Shown here in pieces: positions 26,326 through 35,582 of a DNA stretch of 64,000 nucleotides (position 1 is the first letter of the stretch; every line of letters starts with the position of its first letter). Both the position numbers and the translations under genes were made by a program. The notes beneath the pieces were generated by a model. The model ran no database searches and had not been told where the DNA came from. It saw nothing but the letters and a program-made list of their open reading frames with translations. Source of the DNA: Clostridia bacterium (lineage in GTDB: Bacteria; Bacillota; Clostridia; UMGS1883; UMGS1540); NCBI GenBank assembly GCA_017442155.1, contig JAFSAU010000030.1, positions 49,088-113,087 of the forward strand, in the 5' to 3' direction.

Positions 26326-26883
26326 TTATGCACGCTCCATATATTCGCCGGTGCGGGTGTCCACGCGGATCATATCGCCCTGGTCAATAAAGAGCGGGAC
26401 ATTTATCTGTGCGCCGGTCTCCAGCGTAGCGGGCTTCTGTGCGCCCGTGGCAGTGTCGCCTTTAACGCCGGGTTCCGTTTCCGTAACCTGCAGTTCAACA
26501 AAGTTCGGCGGCTCAACACCAAAAACATTTCCCTTATAGGACAGAATTTTAACCAGCATATTTTCCTTTACAAAACGGAGCGCATCTCCCAGCTGATCCG
26601 CGTTCAGCGGCATCTGCTCATAGCTTTCCTGGTCCATAAAGTAGTAAAGCTCGCCATCGTTGTACAGATACTCCATATCCTTACGTTCAATATGTGCCTT
26701 GGGCATCTTGTCCGTAGGACGGAAGGTCTTTTCCACAACGCCGCCGTTAATTACATTCTTCAGCTTTGTTCTTACGAACGCCGCACCCTTACCGGGTTTT
26801 ACATGCTGGAATTCCACAATCTGATAGACGTTTCCTTCCATTTCAAATGTAACACCGTTTCTAAAATCTCCTGCACTAATCAT
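26326..26883 (-). CDS. efp: Translation elongation factor P
   Basis: Rescues ribosomes stalled at polyproline stretches. The 185-residue protein has the three-barrel EF-P layout: KOW-like start, the tip loop [15 protein letters not shown] with Lys32 as modification or contact site, and the C-terminal OB domain ending [12 protein letters not shown]. The gene has its own promoter. Usual partner pepQ (Xaa-Pro peptidase) is not adjacent, and no epmA/ymfI-like modification gene is in the window. Confidence 0.96.
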   Translation of the reverse strand: MISAGDFRNGVTFEMEGNVYQIVEFQHVKPGKGAAFVRTKLKNVINGGVVEKTFRPTDKMPKAHIERKDMEYLYNDGELYYFMDQESYEQMPLNADQLGDALRFVKENMLVKILSYKGNVFGVEPPNFVELQVTETEPGVKGDTATGAQKPATLETGAQINVPLFIDQGDMIRVDTRTGEYMERA

Positions 26884-26918
26884 CCTATGTTTCCATTCCT
26901 TTCCGTTTTTATACTTCT

Positions 26919-26947
26919 ATTGTATCTTATATTGCGAATTTTTGCAA
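26919..26947 (-). promoter_or_regulatory. Promoter of efp
   Basis: Minus strand: TTGCAA (26947-26942), 17-bp spacer, TACAAT (26924-26919). Confidence 0.7.
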
Positions 26948-26976
26948 GAACTTTTTTGTTTTCTTCTTAAAATATT

Positions 26977-27744
26977 TTAATCAATTGCCGCCACCAGGTC
27001 CCGCATGGCATACATTCCGGCCGGCTTGTCCTTTATAAATGCGGCCGCGCGGATAGCACCCACGGCGAAAATATCACGGCTTCCGGCACTGTGCTGCACG
27101 GAAATCACCTCATCCTGTCCGGCAAAGATCACCGTGTGTTCCCCGACGATGGTGCCGCCGCGGACAGCGTGGATGCCGATTTCCTGTTTGCCGCGCGGAC
27201 GGCGGACGCTGTGTCTGTCATACACATATTCCTTCGTCCCCTCTGCCGCTTCGCTTATCGCGTCAGCAATAGCCATGGCCGTACCGCTGGGCGCATCCAG
27301 CTTGCGGTTATGGTGCTTTTCAATAATTTCAATATCAAAACCGTCCCCCAGTACTGCCGTTGCCCTCTGCACGAGTTCCGTCAGAAGGCTGACGCCGATG
27401 GACATATTGGCAGAAAAGAAAACCGGAATTTCCTTTGATGCCGCTTCCAGAAGGCTTTTATGTTCATTTCCGAGCCCCGTTGTGCACACTACCGCAGGAA
27501 TTTTATTTTCCATCGCGTAAGGCATAAGATCCAAAAGTGCGGCGGGATTTGAAAAATCAATAATCACATCCCCGCCCGGCGGAAGCTGACGCGGCTTTTC
27601 CACGATAGGAAAGTCTGCATACTGTGCCGTGTAGACGTCTACGCCGGCACAAACGGAAAATTCCGGCATATCTGCAAGAAGTCCTGCCACTGTTTTGCCC
27701 ATTTTTCCGTTTGCACCGCTGAGAATTACATTTATCATTGGCAT
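26977..27744 (-). CDS. dapB: 4-hydroxy-tetrahydrodipicolinate reductase
   Basis: Reduces HTPA to tetrahydrodipicolinate with NAD(P)H in the diaminopimelate/lysine route. The 255-residue protein starts MPMINVILSGANGKMGKTV (nucleotide-binding glycines), and carries the substrate motif EKHHNRKLDAPSGTA. The ATG at 27744 follows AAGGA by 5 bp; a second ATG two codons later is possible. It is the last gene after asd and dapA. Confidence 0.95.
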   Translation of the reverse strand: MPMINVILSGANGKMGKTVAGLLADMPEFSVCAGVDVYTAQYADFPIVEKPRQLPPGGDVIIDFSNPAALLDLMPYAMENKIPAVVCTTGLGNEHKSLLEAASKEIPVFFSANMSIGVSLLTELVQRATAVLGDGFDIEIIEKHHNRKLDAPSGTAMAIADAISEAAEGTKEYVYDRHSVRRPRGKQEIGIHAVRGGTIVGEHTVIFAGQDEVISVQHSAGSRDIFAVGAIRAAAFIKDKPAGMYAMRDLVAAID

Positions 27745-27761
27745 TTCATTCCTTTTCCAAA

Positions 27762-28655
27762 TTATGCTTTCAGTGCAATGCCCGCTTTTTCCATTTCTGC
27801 ACGAAGAACCGCCAGATTCTTTTCCTCCATCTCACAAAGCGGCAGACGAAGCTCCCCTACATCAAATCCCATGAGATTCAACGCCGTTTTTACGGGAATG
27901 GGATTCACCTCAATAAAGAGTGCCTTGATAAGGTCATACAGCTTCAGCTGAATCTGACGTGCGCTCACATAATCTCCCGCCAGGCAGTGTGCAGTAATAT
28001 CATGCGTCTCCTTCGGCAGAATATTCGCCAGAACAGAAATTACACCGGCACCGCCAAGAGACATTACCGGCACGATCATATCATCATCACCGGAATAAAT
28101 TGCCATTTTATCGCCGCAGAGGGAAGCAATTTTTGCTACCTGGGAAATATTGCCGCCCGCCTCCTTCACACCGACGATATTGTCGATTTCCGAAAGCTTC
28201 AGAAGTGTTTCCGGCAACATGTTTACGCCGGTCCGTGACGGTACATTGTACAGAATAATCGGAATATCCACTGCGGAAGCTATGGCACTGTAATGCATGA
28301 CAAGCCCCTTTTGGGTAGCCTTGTTGTAATAGGGTGTTACAGAGAGAAGTGCATCCGCGCCCACTCTCTGGGCGTCCCTGGATAGATTTACGCCATGGTG
28401 TGTATCATTGGAGCCGGCCCCGGCAACAACGGGAATTCGTCCGGCCACCTTCTGCACTGTGTACTCGATCGCGGAAATATGTTCTGCATCAGGCATGGCG
28501 GCGGATTCCCCCGTCGTGCCGCAGATGATAATGGCATCGGTGCTGTTGGCGATATGGAATTCAATAAGCTCGCCCAGCTTATCAAAATTTATCTTGCCGT
28601 TCTTAAACGGTGTTACAATGGCAACACCACTGCCTGTAAAAGGCAACTTACTCAT
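27762..28655 (-). CDS. dapA: 4-hydroxy-tetrahydrodipicolinate synthase
   Basis: Condenses pyruvate with aspartate semialdehyde, the first committed step to diaminopimelate. TIM-barrel aldolase of 297 residues; GTTGESAAM binds substrate, [11 protein letters not shown] holds the catalytic Tyr, and Lys in GVKEAGGNI forms the Schiff base. It lies between asd and dapB, 17 bp before dapB. Confidence 0.96.
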   Translation of the reverse strand: MSKLPFTGSGVAIVTPFKNGKINFDKLGELIEFHIANSTDAIIICGTTGESAAMPDAEHISAIEYTVQKVAGRIPVVAGAGSNDTHHGVNLSRDAQRVGADALLSVTPYYNKATQKGLVMHYSAIASAVDIPIILYNVPSRTGVNMLPETLLKLSEIDNIVGVKEAGGNISQVAKIASLCGDKMAIYSGDDDMIVPVMSLGGAGVISVLANILPKETHDITAHCLAGDYVSARQIQLKLYDLIKALFIEVNPIPVKTALNLMGFDVGELRLPLCEMEEKNLAVLRAEMEKAGIALKA

Positions 28656-28678
28656 AAAAATGGCCTCACTTTCTGGTT

Positions 28679-29677
28679 TTATTCACTGTCAAGTTCAATA
28701 AACTTCCGTGCAATCTGCACCGCATTGGATGCCGCGCCTTTACGGATGTTATCGGCAACAACCCAAAGGTTTACACCGTTTTCCACACTCTCATCCCGGC
28801 GAATACGGCCCACAAAGGTCTCGTCATGGCCGGTAGCACTGATGGGCATAGGATACACATTGTTTGCCGGATCGTCCTGTACCACAATACCCGGTGCATT
28901 TTTCAGTACCTCCACCAGCTCCTGAAGCTCGAAAGGCTTCTCCAGCTCCACATTGATGGACTCGCTGTGTCCGTTAAACACCGGCACGCGTACTGTGGTT
29001 GCAGTAATACGAAGGGAATCATCGCCCAGAATTTTCCGGGTTTCGTTTACCATCTTCATCTCTTCTTTTGTATATCCATTGTCCAGAAAAACATCAATGT
29101 GCGGCAGGCAGTTCCCTGCAATAGGATATGGGAATTTCTTCGGAGCTTCCCCCTTCATTCCGTTTTCCAGATCATCCCAGCCTGCGCGGCCTGCGCCGGA
29201 AACGGCCTGATATGTGGAATAGACGATACGTTTGATACCGTAGGCCTTCTGCAAAGGACGCAGAGCAACCATAGCCTGAATGGTAGAGCAGTTGGGGTTT
29301 GCAATAATACCCTTATGCTTCTTGATGTCCTCCGGGTTTACTTCCGGCACCACCAGCGGCACTTCCGGATCCATGCGCCATGCGCTGGAATTATCTATAA
29401 CAAGACAACCATGCTTTGCCGCAATGGGGGCAAATTTTTCACTGGTGCTGCCGCCTGCAGAAAAGAGTGCAATATCAAAGCCCTCGTCAAAGGAGGTTTC
29501 GGTCAGCTCCTGTACCGTATATTCCTCTCCCATGAACTTCAGCTTGCTGCCTGCAGATTTTGCAGACGAAAATAAGGTATAGCTTTCTGCCGGAAGCTTA
29601 TACTCCTCCAGAACGTTCAGAAACGTTCTTCCCACCATTCCCGTGGCTCCCACCACTGCAATTTTGTACTTTTTCAT
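28679..29677 (-). CDS. asd: Aspartate-semialdehyde dehydrogenase
   Basis: Makes aspartate semialdehyde from aspartyl phosphate, feeding DapA. The 332-residue protein has the NADP motif [12 protein letters not shown], active-site Cys in [10 protein letters not shown], and [15 protein letters not shown] near the catalytic His. RBS AGGAGG. It begins 11 bp after the SLH-protein gene, so the wall-anchored protein and the diaminopimelate genes probably share a transcript. Confidence 0.96.
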   Translation of the reverse strand: MKKYKIAVVGATGMVGRTFLNVLEEYKLPAESYTLFSSAKSAGSKLKFMGEEYTVQELTETSFDEGFDIALFSAGGSTSEKFAPIAAKHGCLVIDNSSAWRMDPEVPLVVPEVNPEDIKKHKGIIANPNCSTIQAMVALRPLQKAYGIKRIVYSTYQAVSGAGRAGWDDLENGMKGEAPKKFPYPIAGNCLPHIDVFLDNGYTKEEMKMVNETRKILGDDSLRITATTVRVPVFNGHSESINVELEKPFELQELVEVLKNAPGIVVQDDPANNVYPMPISATGHDETFVGRIRRDESVENGVNLWVVADNIRKGAASNAVQIARKFIELDSE

Positions 29678-29688
29678 TGTCTTTCCTC

Positions 29689-31110
29689 CTAATTTATCCT
29701 TGCTTTTTCTGTTGCGTTATTGGAAAATCTGTAAATTCCGCCTTCCGCATCCAGTGCATATACATAATCATCATATGTGTTGATATTCACATATGTGCCT
29801 GTATCCATTTTAATATTGTACCGTCCGCTGTAGTCCACCTTATAAACAGCACTGTCTTCCCGGCCGATGGCCACCAGGCAGTCCCGGGTGAAGCAGAAGC
29901 TTTTCACCGCAATGCCGGAAACAACCGCAGGGGTCCCCCCCTCCAGCGGCAGACTGCAAATCAGGCCTTCTTCATTTAAAAAGTAAAACATCTCGCCGTT
30001 CAGACACAGATATGCATTTTTGCCCTCATACAGCTTCGTGGTCGTTTTGTCTTTTTCCATCTTATAAATTGCCGTACCATCCGTATAGAATGTGCCCTCA
30101 TTTGCAATAACAGGCAGCTCCGCACTGCCGGGTGTAATCGCCACGGATTCATAGGTGCTCAGGCTCATTTCATAAATCCGGCCACCGTCGTTTAAATTCC
30201 GGTAGTAGATGCAGTTATTAAAAGCAGAGAATGAATCCGTCACCGTATCTACCAACTTCCGTTCCTCTCCGGAGGCAATCTGCATCAGATAAATAGCACC
30301 GTCCTCGCCAATATAATAGATAGCTTTTTCAAACGCCACCATGTTTTTGGCCGGTTTTTCCATAACAGGAGTTTCCGAATCCATCTTCCGTATGCCTGTC
30401 TGACCGGAATAGTACACTGTTCCGCCGGACATTCCTACCACAAAGGCTCCGCCCAGCATATTGTCATGGGTATTGCCGCTTACCGGCATGAAAAACTGCT
30501 CTACCAGCTCTGTAAGGGTGTGTGTCTGGGTTTTCATCAGCCGGTATGCCAGCAGAATGGCCTGTTCTCTCGTAGTATTTGCCAGCGGATTGATATTGCC
30601 GTTTTCATCGCCCAGCATTACCGCAAACAAATTCATGGACTTCACTGCCGAAACCGCCCAGTCCGCAACAGTTGCTTCGTCCGGGAAGGTATTTGCATAT
30701 TCTGCCGGGAATGTCACCTCCGGCTTTGCCGCCGCCAGTGCATTCTGAAGCATCACGCACATTTCCTGTCTCGTCACAAGGTTATTCGGAGAAAACTGCG
30801 TCTCACTTTCGCCCCGGACAATTCCCAGGCTCTGCGCTGCCGCCACGGAAGCGTTCTGCGTGTCTGCAAAGGTAGATTCCACAACCGGCATTTCTTTTTC
30901 CGTCAGCTTGCACCAAAGCAGCATCGCCATTTCGCAGAATTCCTCACGGGTTACCGGATTCTGGTACTCGCTCTGCAATCTTTCGGGTACAATCCCTGCG
31001 TTTTGTGCAGCTGTAACTTCCGCTTGTGCCCAACTGCTGGGTGCAGCCGCCACCGGCACGGAAAAGGCCAACAACCCCGCCAGTGCAATGGTCAGTATTT
31101 TTTTATACAT
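29689..31110 (-). CDS. S-layer-homology protein with a beta-propeller-like C-terminus (DUF5050-like)
   Basis: A 473-residue exported protein. Signal peptide 1-22 (LTIALAGLLAFSVPVAA). Three SLH repeats occupy about residues 28-200, with motifs TREEFCEMAMLLW, TRQEMCVMLQNAL and TREQAILLAYRL; these bind secondary wall polymers. From about 215 on there are repeated strand pairs of the kind GTVYYSGQTGIRKMD and GAIYLMQIASGEE, as in the DUF5050 propeller group. It probably is a surface protein of unknown ligand. It stands first in the asd-dapA-dapB operon. Confidence 0.88.
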   Translation of the reverse strand: MYKKILTIALAGLLAFSVPVAAAPSSWAQAEVTAAQNAGIVPERLQSEYQNPVTREEFCEMAMLLWCKLTEKEMPVVESTFADTQNASVAAAQSLGIVRGESETQFSPNNLVTRQEMCVMLQNALAAAKPEVTFPAEYANTFPDEATVADWAVSAVKSMNLFAVMLGDENGNINPLANTTREQAILLAYRLMKTQTHTLTELVEQFFMPVSGNTHDNMLGGAFVVGMSGGTVYYSGQTGIRKMDSETPVMEKPAKNMVAFEKAIYYIGEDGAIYLMQIASGEERKLVDTVTDSFSAFNNCIYYRNLNDGGRIYEMSLSTYESVAITPGSAELPVIANEGTFYTDGTAIYKMEKDKTTTKLYEGKNAYLCLNGEMFYFLNEEGLICSLPLEGGTPAVVSGIAVKSFCFTRDCLVAIGREDSAVYKVDYSGRYNIKMDTGTYVNINTYDDYVYALDAEGGIYRFSNNATEKARIN

Positions 31111-31157
31111 TTGTATTCCTCCTTGCTTTCTGGGACTTTCTGTCCTGTATTCAATAT

Positions 31158-31186
31158 ATTATATCATATCTTGTCCCATTTGACAA
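31158..31186 (-). promoter_or_regulatory. Promoter of the SLH-asd-dapA-dapB operon
   Basis: Minus strand: TTGTCA (31186-31181), 17-bp spacer, TATAAT (31163-31158). Confidence 0.8.
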
Positions 31187-31199
31187 CCACTTTTTTGAT

Positions 31200-32999
31200 T
31201 TAATTTTGTGACCAGACAAAATCCACTGCAAAAAGGTCACCGTGTTCCGGGTAAAGCTTGTTAAAATGCTCTTGTACACGATTTAAAAAATCCTCTGTAT
31301 ATCCACTGTTCCTGCGATAAATGTGGGCTGTGACTCCGTCCGTAATCCGTATGCTCTCTATCCGCTCCAGATTTGGCGTGTGGTGCCCGTCCAGAATCTC
31401 CCGTGCAAAAAAGTCCACCACCTGCTGGCTGTCTGCCCCGAGATGCACCTGCACCGGTTCTGTCACCGCCACATATTTGCAGACAAGCAGATGATTCGGA
31501 ATGCCGTCCCGTTTATCCACATGGTTTGTTCCAAGCAGCGACGGCATAGCATTGTCCGCACCCGGCAGCATGGAATTCACCAGCATATCATCGTTCAGAG
31601 TTTCGGAGCTGGCCAACACATAAGCATAACTGCCATCTGCTTTTGTTAATTCGTTCAGCCGGTCGCGAAGCGCAAGCACGCCTTCCGTTTCCATCGTTTT
31701 CGGGGCAAAGCGCACACTTGAAAACACGTCCCGTAAAGGATTGCCTCCGGCGACCGGAAGATACACATATGCAAACGCTATTGCCAGTACCGCAGTATAT
31801 ACCGCAAGTGCCTTTCCGTTCCATTTCGGCAAGGAAGAAACGCCTATAACACCCATCAGAAAAACCGACGGGGCAAACAGATACTGATGATGATAACTCA
31901 CGGTCTGAATCCGGGTAAACAAGAAAAACATAATAGGAATCTGAAACAACAGAAACAGCGTGAATTGCCGGTACTGCTTTCTCCGGAGACCGCAGAGCCC
32001 CAGTGCTGACAAAAGAGCCGGCAGAAATCCATAGTACCGGATGAAATATTTAATATTCCACCAGAAATCTCCGAACATATAAGCAGAGTAAGCATCGGCC
32101 ATGTTGTTTCCAAACAGTCTGCGGAGATACGGAAAAAAGAACACTATAACTATCAGAAGCGTTGTACCGCCCACAACAAGCAGGTTTTGCAGCAATATCC
32201 CAAGCGAAATTTTCTTACGAAAAAGCCAGAAAAAACCGCAGGACAGAGCCAGTGCCGCCATAGTCCCTACAAGGAAAAACAGATACCAGCGACGTGTGAA
32301 CACCAAAAGCACCGACAAAAGCCCCAGAACAACATCTTCCCGCACAGCCAGACGGCGGAACGTGCCTTTATAAATCAGATACAGCCACGTCGTCGTATAG
32401 ATAAGCCCTGCACCGTCCAGATAGCCACGGAGAGCCGGACTTAAAAAAGGTGTAAAAAGAAATACCAGCGGCACACATTTTGGATTCATTTCATTAACGA
32501 GAAGAGAAAACAAAATGAAAAAGGGCACCAGAAACACATTATAAATCAGCAGAATGTACATCCCGTAGCTACCACCAAGCAATCGGTGCAGGGGTGCTAT
32601 AAACAGTGTAGGCAAAAGCGTATAGTCACTGTTTAACATACTCTGATACAGCTCGCCGAAAAAGGCCGGGACGTTCTCTGCCATAAGGTTACCGCACCGC
32701 AGCGTTTCCTTATAATACCCCGCATAATCCCAAAATGGAATGAAATTCTGTGCCACAGTGTACGCCGCAATAAAAATATTACCGAGTAAAATACCGATTA
32801 CTATGCTTTTTTTACACCGGTATGTTGGCTTAGAACCGCGGAAAAGGTACTTTATTGCCAGAAAAAGTAAATTCCATGCCGCCAGCGATACTGCAAGCGA
32901 TGGCGAAAACACTGCTAAAAGCAGAAGCAGTGCAACCGAAATCCCTATGTACTTCACCGTAGGAGGTGCCGTCTTTGTCCAGCCAATTATTCTTTCCAT
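31200..32999 (-). CDS. Polytopic membrane protein, GT39/ArnT-like glycosyltransferase candidate
   Basis: A 599-residue membrane protein with about 12 hydrophobic helices in the first 400 residues and a soluble C-terminal part. The first external loop has the acidic-aromatic stretch FIPFWDYAGYYKETLRC, comparable to the catalytic loop of GT-C glycosyltransferases. That points to sugar transfer from a lipid carrier, but no exact family was recognised. RBS GGAG lies in the tail of the 6S RNA terminator and no promoter was seen between, so expression may depend on read-through from ruvX/6S. Confidence 0.6.
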   Translation of the reverse strand: MERIIGWTKTAPPTVKYIGISVALLLLLAVFSPSLAVSLAAWNLLFLAIKYLFRGSKPTYRCKKSIVIGILLGNIFIAAYTVAQNFIPFWDYAGYYKETLRCGNLMAENVPAFFGELYQSMLNSDYTLLPTLFIAPLHRLLGGSYGMYILLIYNVFLVPFFILFSLLVNEMNPKCVPLVFLFTPFLSPALRGYLDGAGLIYTTTWLYLIYKGTFRRLAVREDVVLGLLSVLLVFTRRWYLFFLVGTMAALALSCGFFWLFRKKISLGILLQNLLVVGGTTLLIVIVFFFPYLRRLFGNNMADAYSAYMFGDFWWNIKYFIRYYGFLPALLSALGLCGLRRKQYRQFTLFLLFQIPIMFFLFTRIQTVSYHHQYLFAPSVFLMGVIGVSSLPKWNGKALAVYTAVLAIAFAYVYLPVAGGNPLRDVFSSVRFAPKTMETEGVLALRDRLNELTKADGSYAYVLASSETLNDDMLVNSMLPGADNAMPSLLGTNHVDKRDGIPNHLLVCKYVAVTEPVQVHLGADSQQVVDFFAREILDGHHTPNLERIESIRITDGVTAHIYRRNSGYTEDFLNRVQEHFNKLYPEHGDLFAVDFVWSQN

Positions 33000-33012
33000 A
33001 TGTCACTCCATA

Positions 33013-33052
33013 ATAAAAGAAAACGGGGCCGCCGCGTTTTGCAGCTGCCCCG
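33013..33052 (-). terminator. Intrinsic terminator of the 6S RNA gene
   Basis: Minus strand: CGGGGC (33052-33047) pairs with GCCCCG (33029-33024), an inner GCTGC/GCGGC stem continues it, and TTTTCTTTTATT follows. It ends only about 14 bp before the start codon of the membrane protein gene. Confidence 0.85.
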
Positions 33053-33062
33053 CCTTGTTTTC

Positions 33063-33258
33063 TATTCCCCCGCGATTGCCGTCCGACAGCAAAATTTCAA
33101 CCTGCACGGCAGGTGGGTGGTATAGTTTCTGCTTACGGGTTACCCTCATACCGGCCTTTCGGGCGGGGGGCCTACACACCACAGAAACGGTCTGCCTCCC
33201 TTTCATTTTAGTGTTGGCTAAAATTCAATACCGAGGCTAACGAACACCGCAGGGATTA
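33063..33258 (-). ncRNA. ssrS: 6S RNA
   Basis: A global regulator RNA that mimics an open promoter and binds sigma-A RNA polymerase. The closing stem pairs AATCCCTGCGGT at the 5' end with ATCGCGGGGGAAT at the 3' end. The 5' side continues as UGUUCGUUAGCC, like UGUUCGCAAGCGGGCC in E. coli 6S, and the 3' side reads GUCGGACGGCAAUCGC, like CUGCGGCGGCAUCUC there. The length of about 196 nt, a large central region and a strong terminator all fit. Its promoter lies in the end of DUF1292. It sits between DUF1292 and a membrane protein gene; E. coli ssrS likewise has a gene (ygfA) behind it. Exact ends are estimates; a covariance-model search was not possible. Confidence 0.8.
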
Positions 33259-33269
33259 CAGTGGGGCGT

Positions 33270-33298
33270 AATTTACGCCTCTGCATCCTCATCTTCAA
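33270..33298 (-). promoter_or_regulatory. Promoter of 6S RNA, inside the end of DUF1292
   Basis: Minus strand: TTGAAG (33298-33293), 17-bp spacer, TAAATT (33275-33270). Its -10 box covers the DUF1292 stop codon; transcription would start near 33263. Confidence 0.55.
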
Positions 33299-33572
33299 AC
33301 TCAAATTCTTCTTCCATACGGGTTTTGAAAATTTCAAAAACCTTCTCCAGCTCTGCCTGATCCTCAATCGGCTCCAGAATATCTTCCTCGTCGTTTGCCG
33401 GAACAATCCGCATAATCAGAACAGTACCTTCCTCGGCATCGTCCTCAGCTTCCTCTGCCGGTATGCCCACAGCATAGCGTTTTTCATCTTCTTCAATGAT
33501 ATCCAGCACTTCAAAAGGAAACTCCTTGCCCTCATCATCTATGAGGATAATTACGTTCTCTCTTTCTTCCAT
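33273..33572 (-). CDS. DUF1292 protein (YrzB-like)
   Basis: A 99-residue acidic protein of the DUF1292/YrzB family, conserved beside ruvX in Firmicutes and without known role. It reads MEERENVIILIDDEGKEFPF, then several beta strands and a Glu-rich tail EEEFEFEDEDAEA. The start at 33572 is set by AAAGGAG; an in-frame ATG at 33590 is itself part of that RBS. Its last codons overlap the likely 6S promoter. Confidence 0.9.
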   Translation of the reverse strand: MEERENVIILIDDEGKEFPFEVLDIIEEDEKRYAVGIPAEEAEDDAEEGTVLIMRIVPANDEEDILEPIEDQAELEKVFEIFKTRMEEEFEFEDEDAEA

Positions 33573-33586
33573 TTTTTGTTCTCCTT

Positions 33587-33994
33587 TCATTTTTGCAAGC
33601 TATCAAGATATCCCTGCAGAATAAACACCGCCGCAAGCATATCTACCTTGCCTTTTTTATTTCGTACCTGTCCCTCATCCAGTGCCCTGTGCGCGGCCAC
33701 AGAGGAAAGCCTCTCATCCCATTCTGTTACGGGAAGTCCCGTCTTTTCCTGAAGAAATTCAGAAAACTTTCGTGTGATTTCTCCCCGCTCTCCCACGCTT
33801 CCGTTCATATTCCGCGGCATTCCGATAACAAAACCTTCGGCACCGTATTCCTGTACAATTGCCGCCAGCTTTTCCAGCTGCTTTGTCCAGGTTTTCTCCG
33901 AAAGTGTTCCGACAGGCTGGGCCGTAAGCCCCAAAGCGTCGCTCATTGCCACGCCAATCCGGCTGTCGCCGTAATCCAGACCGATTAAACGCAT
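33587..33994 (-). CDS. ruvX: Holliday junction resolvase-like protein RuvX (YqgF)
   Basis: An RNase H-fold nuclease of 135 residues, linked to rRNA processing and to junction resolution. LIGLDYGDSRIGVAMSD carries the first catalytic Asp; EGFVIGMPRNMNGSVGERG and DERLSSVAAHRAL carry the other conserved motifs. It comes first in the transcript, behind a consensus promoter, and precedes DUF1292 by 14 bp. The often adjacent alaS and DUF965 are absent here. Confidence 0.94.
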   Translation of the reverse strand: MRLIGLDYGDSRIGVAMSDALGLTAQPVGTLSEKTWTKQLEKLAAIVQEYGAEGFVIGMPRNMNGSVGERGEITRKFSEFLQEKTGLPVTEWDERLSSVAAHRALDEGQVRNKKGKVDMLAAVFILQGYLDSLQK

Positions 33995-34010
33995 TTAACT
34001 CACCTTTCCC

Positions 34011-34039
34011 ATTATACACGTATTTTATTATAAAATCAA
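34011..34039 (-). promoter_or_regulatory. Promoter of ruvX-DUF1292
   Basis: Minus strand: TTGATT (34039-34034), 17-bp spacer, TATAAT (34016-34011). It is divergent from the phosphodiesterase promoter 40 bp away. Confidence 0.8.
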
Positions 34040-34079
34040 GTATTTTTTTATTTTAAACTTCTACTTTGTCTGCAAAGTC

Positions 34080-34108
34080 TTGACAAATGGGGGTTTTTCA
34101 TATATACT
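34080..34108 (+). promoter_or_regulatory. Promoter of the phosphodiesterase-esterase-dehydrogenase genes
   Basis: TTGACA (34080-34085), 17-bp spacer, TATACT (34103-34108). Confidence 0.85.
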
Positions 34109-34132
34109 ATTGGCAAAGAAAGGAAGGATTTT

Positions 34133-34600
34133 ATGCGAATTGCCATTTTCAGCGACAGTCACGGCCGCATGCACAACTGTCTCAGTGCCCTGGATGCCGC
34201 CGGTCCCATAGACCATATTATACACCTTGGGGACACCATGCGGGATGCCGAGGATCTGGGAATTATCTGTCCGAACACGCCTATCACCTATGTATGCGGC
34301 AACTGCGATTTCTGTTCCTCCTGCGACACTGAAAAATGGGTGGAACTGGCCGGAAAGAAGCTGTTTCTGTGTCATGGCCACACACGAAGTGTTAAACGCG
34401 GGCTTTCTGAATTGGCGTATGCCGCAAAAGGGGCTGACCTTGCGCTGTTCGGTCACACCCATGAAGCTTTTGACGGTGAAGAGAACGGCGTACACCTTTT
34501 TAACCCCGGCAGTATTTCTCTTCCTGCCAGCGGCCGCCCGTCCTTCGGGATTCTGACCATTACAGAGGATACGCTGATTACAGAACACAAAATCATATAA
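34133..34600 (+). CDS. YfcE/MJ0936-family metallophosphoesterase
   Basis: A 155-residue phosphodiesterase of the calcineurin-like fold. The metal ligands are all visible: IFSDSHGR, IIHLGD, CGNCD, LCHGHTR and FGHTHE. Family members hydrolyse model phosphodiesters with Mn2+; the natural substrate is unsure. It starts a three-gene group with an esterase and a dehydrogenase, 31 bp before the next gene. Confidence 0.92.
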   Translation: MRIAIFSDSHGRMHNCLSALDAAGPIDHIIHLGDTMRDAEDLGIICPNTPITYVCGNCDFCSSCDTEKWVELAGKKLFLCHGHTRSVKRGLSELAYAAKGADLALFGHTHEAFDGEENGVHLFNPGSISLPASGRPSFGILTITEDTLITEHKII

Positions 34601-34631
34601 ATACTTCATATAAAGAGAGAGGATAAAAACA

Positions 34632-35564
34632 ATGGATATGGATTTTATTCCGGTGCTTTATAAAGAACCGGATTTTGAATCATTCTGGCAAAAAACCAGG
34701 GAGCAAAGTGACGCCCAGCCGCTAAGCCCCGCTTTTGAGCCGTATCCCTTTCACGACGGGATTGCCGACATACAGCGCATCTATTACAGCGGCTTTGACG
34801 GCGGCAGAATCGAAGGGCTACTTCTTCGTCCGGTTTCTCCCAAAAAAGCCACGCCGGCCCTTCTGTTTACCCATGGATACGGAAAATGTGTGGAGGCTGT
34901 CACGTATTATCTGAAATGGGTCCTGGCCGGGTTTACGGTGCTGGCACTGAATATGCGTGTGGAAATTCCGATGCGGAACGAGGATACGCCTACCCATCGC
35001 GTACCGAAGGGTATAATGGTCCGGGGCACAGAAAGTCCCGAAACGTATATGTACCGTTATGTTTATACGGACATGTACCGGGCCATACAGCTTCTCCGCA
35101 CCATAGACGGCGTGGATCCGGACCGCATTGGCATCTGGGGTGCAAGCCAGGGGGCAGCGGTTGCTATTGCGGCGGCCGCGCTGGACGGAAACATTGCTTT
35201 TCTCTCCCTTCTCTATCCGTTTATGACAAACATCAAAAACGCCGTTGAAAGAGGCTCCGACGGGCCGTATCAGGAATTCTGGCGTTATTTCCGTCTCTAC
35301 GACCCGCAGCTGAAAACAATGCCTGCACTTGTACAAATGCTTTCCTATTTTGACACCATGCATTTTGCGGAAAAGCTCCGCTGCCCTGTTCTGCTGGGTG
35401 CCGGGCTTAAGGATACCTGTTGTATTCCGCAAAACACCGTGGGCTTTTACAATCTGCTTTCCTGCCCGAAGCAGCTGGAGCTGTATCACACGCACGGTCA
35501 TGAGGATATTCCCGCTTTTGAAGACCTCTCTTACCTTTTCTGTGTGGATAAGGCTTTTAAATAA
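34632..35564 (+). CDS. Acetyl xylan esterase/cephalosporin-C deacetylase family (CE7) hydrolase
   Basis: An alpha/beta hydrolase of 310 residues, probably cytoplasmic as no signal peptide is seen. The nucleophile elbow is IWGASQGAAVAIAAA; the charge relay Asp is in GAGLKDTCC and His in HGHEDIPAF. CE7 enzymes remove acetyl groups from short xylo-oligosaccharides and similar compounds. RBS AGAGAGGA. It lies between a phosphodiesterase and a dehydrogenase; a sugar-acetate role is inferred only from the family. Confidence 0.9.
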   Translation: MDMDFIPVLYKEPDFESFWQKTREQSDAQPLSPAFEPYPFHDGIADIQRIYYSGFDGGRIEGLLLRPVSPKKATPALLFTHGYGKCVEAVTYYLKWVLAGFTVLALNMRVEIPMRNEDTPTHRVPKGIMVRGTESPETYMYRYVYTDMYRAIQLLRTIDGVDPDRIGIWGASQGAAVAIAAAALDGNIAFLSLLYPFMTNIKNAVERGSDGPYQEFWRYFRLYDPQLKTMPALVQMLSYFDTMHFAEKLRCPVLLGAGLKDTCCIPQNTVGFYNLLSCPKQLELYHTHGHEDIPAFEDLSYLFCVDKAFK

Positions 35565-35582
35565 AGAAAGGATATGAATGAA

